Origin: Sphingomonas lacusdianchii
GTDB lineage: Bacteria; Pseudomonadota; Alphaproteobacteria; Sphingomonadales; Sphingomonadaceae
DNA length: 64,000 nucleotides
Direction: 5' to 3'
Assembly: GCF_022664395.1 (NCBI RefSeq)
Contig: NZ_JAKRET010000008.1
Location: forward strand, 1 to 64,000
In this document: positions 61,117 to 64,000 of the stretch, one piece after another
Layout: each line of letters begins with the position of its first letter
How positions within the stretch are numbered: position 1 is the first letter of the stretch
Translations under genes and position numbers: made by a program
Notes under the pieces: generated by a model
Seen by the model: only the letters and a program-made list of their open reading frames with translations
What the model was told of the DNA's origin: nothing
Database searches by the model: none

Positions 61117-63215
61117 GCGGGGATGGCCTCCGGGGCGCCGATGACGGCGACGACTTCGACTGCCTTGTCTTCGGGAACTTCGAAGAAGCTCATGACCGGG
61201 GTGTCGGGCAGGCACGACTTGACCAGCTTGCGCACCGCGACCCGGATCGACGGCTGCACGACCAGCGCGAACGGCTTGGCCTCGGCCATCAGCGGCTGGG
61301 CGGCATGGGTCAGCGCGTCGACGATGCGGCGGCCCAGATCGGGCTCGATCGCGTTGCGCCGCGACGGATCGCCGCGCATCGCCTGTCCCAGCAGCGCCTC
61401 CAGCTGCCCTTCGAGCGTCATCACGCGCAGCGGCTCGCGCACCCCGCACAGCTTCTGGATGATCAGCGCGCCCAGCTCGGGCCGGATCAGCTCGACGATC
61501 TCGTCGGCATCCTGCGTCCGCTGCGCGGTGACGGCGATGGCGGCGGCGATGCGGCGGAATTCCTTGAGCGGGATATTCTCGGCCAGCAGCGCGCGCAGCA
61601 CCTGCGTCAGCGTGGTGAGCGTCAGCGGCTGCGGGCACAGCGCCGCCACCAGGCTCGCGGCACGGTCCTTCAGGCCGTCGAGCAGCGCCTGCACCTCGTC
61701 CGGGCCCAGCAGCTCGGTCGCATTGACGGTCAGCACATGGTTCAGGTGCGTCGCGATCACCGTGCCGGCATCGACCACCAGATAGCCGGCACCGGTCGCG
61801 GCATCGGCATCGCCCGGCTGGATCCAGATCGCGTCCAATCCGAAGGTCGGGTCCTTGGCGGTCTTCCCCTCGAGGAACCCGCCGACCGCCTGGCCGGTGT
61901 CGAGCGCCAGCATCTCGGTCGCCGACGCCATGTCCTCGCCGACGACCACGCCGCCGATCGAGATGCGATAGGTATAGGGGGCGAGGTTGATGTCGTCGCG
62001 CACCTTCACCTGCGGCACGACGAAACCCAGATCCTTGGACAGCTGGCGGCGGACGCCGGTGATCCGGCTCATCAGCGGCGCGCCCTTGCGCTCGTCGACC
62101 AGCGGCACGAGGCCGTAGCCGATGTCGAGCATGATGTGGCAATTGTCGTTGACCTCGTCCCAGCCGATCTTCGACAGGTCGGCCGGTTCGGGCAGCGCCT
62201 CGACCGGCGGGGCGGGGGGCGGCGCGTTCTTCATCTTGCCGAGCTTCCACGACGCGAAGCCCGCAATGCCGGCGGCGGGCGCCAGCACGAGGAACGGCAT
62301 GCCCGGCAGCATCGCCAGCAGGCCGAGGATGCCGGCGACCGGCGCCCAGGTACGGTGCGACGCGAACTGCGTCCCGATCTGCCCGGCAAGGTCCTGCGAA
62401 GAGGTCGAGGTAACGCGGGTGACGATGGCGGCGGCGGCGATCGACAGCAGCAGCGAGGGCACCTGCGCGACCAGCGCGTCGCCGATCGCGAGCAGCACAT
62501 AGGTCTGCGCCGCCTGGCCGACCGCCATCTGGTGGCTGACCACACCGAGGATCAGGCCGCCGACGATGTTGATGGCAAGGATCAGCAGGCCGGCGACCGC
62601 GTCGCCCTTCACGAACTTCGACGAACCGTCCATCGCGCCGTAGAAATCGGCTTCGGCGCCAGTCTCGATCCGCTTGGCACGCGCTTCGTCGGGGGTGATC
62701 AGGCCGGCGTTCAGGTCGGCGTCGATCGCCATCTGCTTGCCGGGCAGGGCGTCGAGGGTGAAGCGCGCCGACACTTCGGACACGCGACCGGCACCCTTGG
62801 TCACCACGATCATGTTGATGATGATCAGGATCGAGAAGACGAAGAGACCGACGACATAGTCGCCGCCGATCAGGAAGGTGCCGAACGCCTCGATGACATG
62901 GCCCGCCGCCGCTTCGCCCTCATGGCCATGGACCAGCACGACGCGGGTCGATGCGACGTTGAGGCCGAGGCGGAACAGCGTCGCGAACAGCAGCACGGTC
63001 GGAAAGGCGGAGAAGTCGAGCGGCTTCTGCGCGTTGAGCGCCACCATGAGCACCGCGATCGAGATCATGATGTTCATGACGAAGAAGATGTCGAGCATGA
63101 ACGCCGGGATCGGCACGACCATCAGCAGGACGAGCAGCAGGATCGCGGCGGGCAGCGCCGACCCGCGCAAGGCGGGCAGGATGCTCTTGGGATTGCTCAG
63201 GATCGCCTGCATCAT
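61113..63215 (-). CDS. flhA: Flagellar export protein FlhA
   Basis: A 700-residue core component of the flagellar type III export gate. The N-terminal half has about eight membrane helices (LPAAILLLVLLMVVPIPAFMLDIFFVMNI, and the FHIPEP signature around RLGLNVASTRVVLVHGHEG). The cytoplasmic C-terminal domain (about residues 350-700) docks chaperone-substrate complexes (EVNDNCHIMLDIGYGLVPLVDE, VRDDINLAPYTYRISIGG). The start ATG overlaps the upstream transglycosylase stop as ATGA. Confidence 0.97.
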   Translation of the reverse strand: MMQAILSNPKSILPALRGSALPAAILLLVLLMVVPIPAFMLDIFFVMNIMISIAVLMVALNAQKPLDFSAFPTVLLFATLFRLGLNVASTRVVLVHGHEGEAAAGHVIEAFGTFLIGGDYVVGLFVFSILIIINMIVVTKGAGRVSEVSARFTLDALPGKQMAIDADLNAGLITPDEARAKRIETGAEADFYGAMDGSSKFVKGDAVAGLLILAINIVGGLILGVVSHQMAVGQAAQTYVLLAIGDALVAQVPSLLLSIAAAAIVTRVTSTSSQDLAGQIGTQFASHRTWAPVAGILGLLAMLPGMPFLVLAPAAGIAGFASWKLGKMKNAPPPAPPVEALPEPADLSKIGWDEVNDNCHIMLDIGYGLVPLVDERKGAPLMSRITGVRRQLSKDLGFVVPQVKVRDDINLAPYTYRISIGGVVVGEDMASATEMLALDTGQAVGGFLEGKTAKDPTFGLDAIWIQPGDADAATGAGYLVVDAGTVIATHLNHVLTVNATELLGPDEVQALLDGLKDRAASLVAALCPQPLTLTTLTQVLRALLAENIPLKEFRRIAAAIAVTAQRTQDADEIVELIRPELGALIIQKLCGVREPLRVMTLEGQLEALLGQAMRGDPSRRNAIEPDLGRRIVDALTHAAQPLMAEAKPFALVVQPSIRVAVRKLVKSCLPDTPVMSFFEVPEDKAVEVVAVIGAPEAIPA

Positions 63216-64000
63216 GCGGCTCCCAGATTGGCGAGGATCGAATAGGCGAGCCGCGCCGATTCAGGGGTCGGGCGATACAGCGACGCCATCTGCGCCGGGT
63301 TTGCCGTCACGTCGCCGCCACGGCTGCGCACGACGTTCAGATTGGCGATGGTCGATGCCAGCCAAGCCTCGTCGCCGCCCTGTGCCTCGTTGCCCATGAT
63401 GACGTCGCCGCCAAAGCCGTTCAGCATTACCGCCGGTTGCTGCATCCGGTTGACCGGGAAGCCGCCATCCTCCACGCCGCTGCCGCCGACGGCCTTCGCC
63501 CCGCGGTCGAGCTTCGCACTCATCCGTTCGTAGATTTCGCCGAGCGAGCGCGGCTGGCCGCCGGGCGCGAAGAAGATCGACCGGTTGGCACGGGCGGCGG
63601 CGGGGAACATCGCGGCGGCCGACCGGTCGGGATTGGCCTGCATCGACGTCAGGAACTGGCGCGCGCCGCCCAGCCCCAGGAAATGCGCCATATACAGGTC
63701 GGTACCGGTCGCATTACGGCCCAGCGCGCCTTCGAGCGCGGACTTGTTGTCGGCGGCATGTTCGGCGGCCATCAGCGACGATGCCTGCGGATCGCTGCGC
63801 AGGTTCAGGATCGCGCGGCGGGTGGCGGGGTCGGCGACATAATAGCGGCCGTTGCTGCCCTGGCGGATGCTGTCCGATGCCCAGCCCATGCCGTGCTCGG
63901 CGCCATGCGCCTTGACCACGCCCAGCCAGCTTTGCTCGACGAACTGGTACAGGCCGGTGGCGGACGAGGTCGCGGCGCGCGCATTGGCGTGCAGGCCGCT
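63212..64000 (-). CDS. Lytic transglycosylase-type protein in the flagellar operon, partial
   Basis: The 5' end lies beyond the window; the frame is open to position 64000. The visible 262 residues begin inside an SLT fold (ARAATSSATGLYQFVEQSWLGVVKAHGAEHG), followed by a domain with LYMAHFLGLGGARQFL and a long tail. The ATGLYQF strand is characteristic of lytic transglycosylases. Such enzymes open peptidoglycan for the flagellar rod, here probably in place of the muramidase half of FlgJ. The catalytic Glu is upstream of the visible part. Confidence 0.85.
   Translation of the reverse strand, partial: SGLHANARAATSSATGLYQFVEQSWLGVVKAHGAEHGMGWASDSIRQGSNGRYYVADPATRRAILNLRSDPQASSLMAAEHAADNKSALEGALGRNATGTDLYMAHFLGLGGARQFLTSMQANPDRSAAAMFPAAARANRSIFFAPGGQPRSLGEIYERMSAKLDRGAKAVGGSGVEDGGFPVNRMQQPAVMLNGFGGDVIMGNEAQGGDEAWLASTIANLNVVRSRGGDVTANPAQMASLYRPTPESARLAYSILANLGAA

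Overview
The window looks like chromosome of a sphingomonad (Alphaproteobacteria, Sphingomonas or a close relative). I base this on the uniformly high GC, MipZ as the division-site ATPase, the three-gene pnt transhydrogenase preceded by an aa3-type oxidase subunit IV gene, large TonB-dependent receptors, abundant Tat/Sec-exported hydrolases and several families of palindromic intergenic repeats. Genes are dense and mostly housekeeping or nutrient-uptake genes. There is no rRNA, CRISPR array, prophage or plasmid backbone.

Layout. 0-0.5 kb: the 5' part of an IS5-type transposase element, broken towards the left edge. 0.7-6 kb: an Lrp/AsnC regulator, a truncated TonB-receptor start, a PhoD-type phosphatase and a full TonB-dependent receptor, probably a phosphoester-scavenging locus. 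6.1-7.2 kb: tRNA-Ser(GGA) and an exported cyclophilin. 7.2-11.3 kb: a minus-strand Mla-type lipid transport operon (mlaE-mlaF-mlaD-lipoprotein) ending with a LysE exporter. 11.4-21.6 kb: a HAD phosphatase, a phasin-like protein, PEP carboxylase, a glutaredoxin-MauE fusion, panC, mipZ, a J-domain protein, phosphomannomutase/phosphoglucomutase and a DnaQ-like exonuclease. 22.7-26.6 kb: a galactonate-type cassette (GntR regulator, SSS symporter, KDGal kinase, KDPGal aldolase). 26.8-30 kb: S-formylglutathione hydrolase, RluE and a sigma-54 activator. 30.2-34.1 kb: the pnt operon, interrupted by a repeat-flanked DUF559 nuclease cassette. 34.2-41.3 kb: a MarR-like regulator, a chemoreceptor, tRNA-Val(TAC), an OafA-type acyltransferase and a POT peptide transporter with a low-GC patch. 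41.4-47.1 kb: nitroreductase, a YtrA-type GntR, a zinc ribbon, rsmI, an LpoA-like lipoprotein and the divergent peptidoglycan-recycling pair ldcA/mpl. 47.4-56.7 kb: a sugar-utilisation locus (FucP-like MFS, ROK kinase, ROK repressor, GH3 beta-glucosidase, carboxylesterase, SGNH esterase). 56.8-60 kb: a small exported protein, a second ROK kinase and an M61 peptidase. 60.4-64 kb: a translationally coupled flagellar gene end (transglycosylase, flhA, fliA).

The most distinctive signals are the repeats. At least four palindromic families are dispersed between genes. One of them (two copies) exists as a bare double-hairpin element at 54.3 kb and as an expanded version at 31.8-32.3 kb, whose two arms enclose, and partly encode, a DUF559/Vsr-like endonuclease. 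This expanded copy sits inside the pnt operon and is my main candidate for an under-described selfish element. Other points are a recombination-like low-GC tract inside the POT transporter gene, a short receptor-start remnant coupled to phoD, and perfect palindromic operators upstream of the Lrp-type gene and of the FucP-like transporter.
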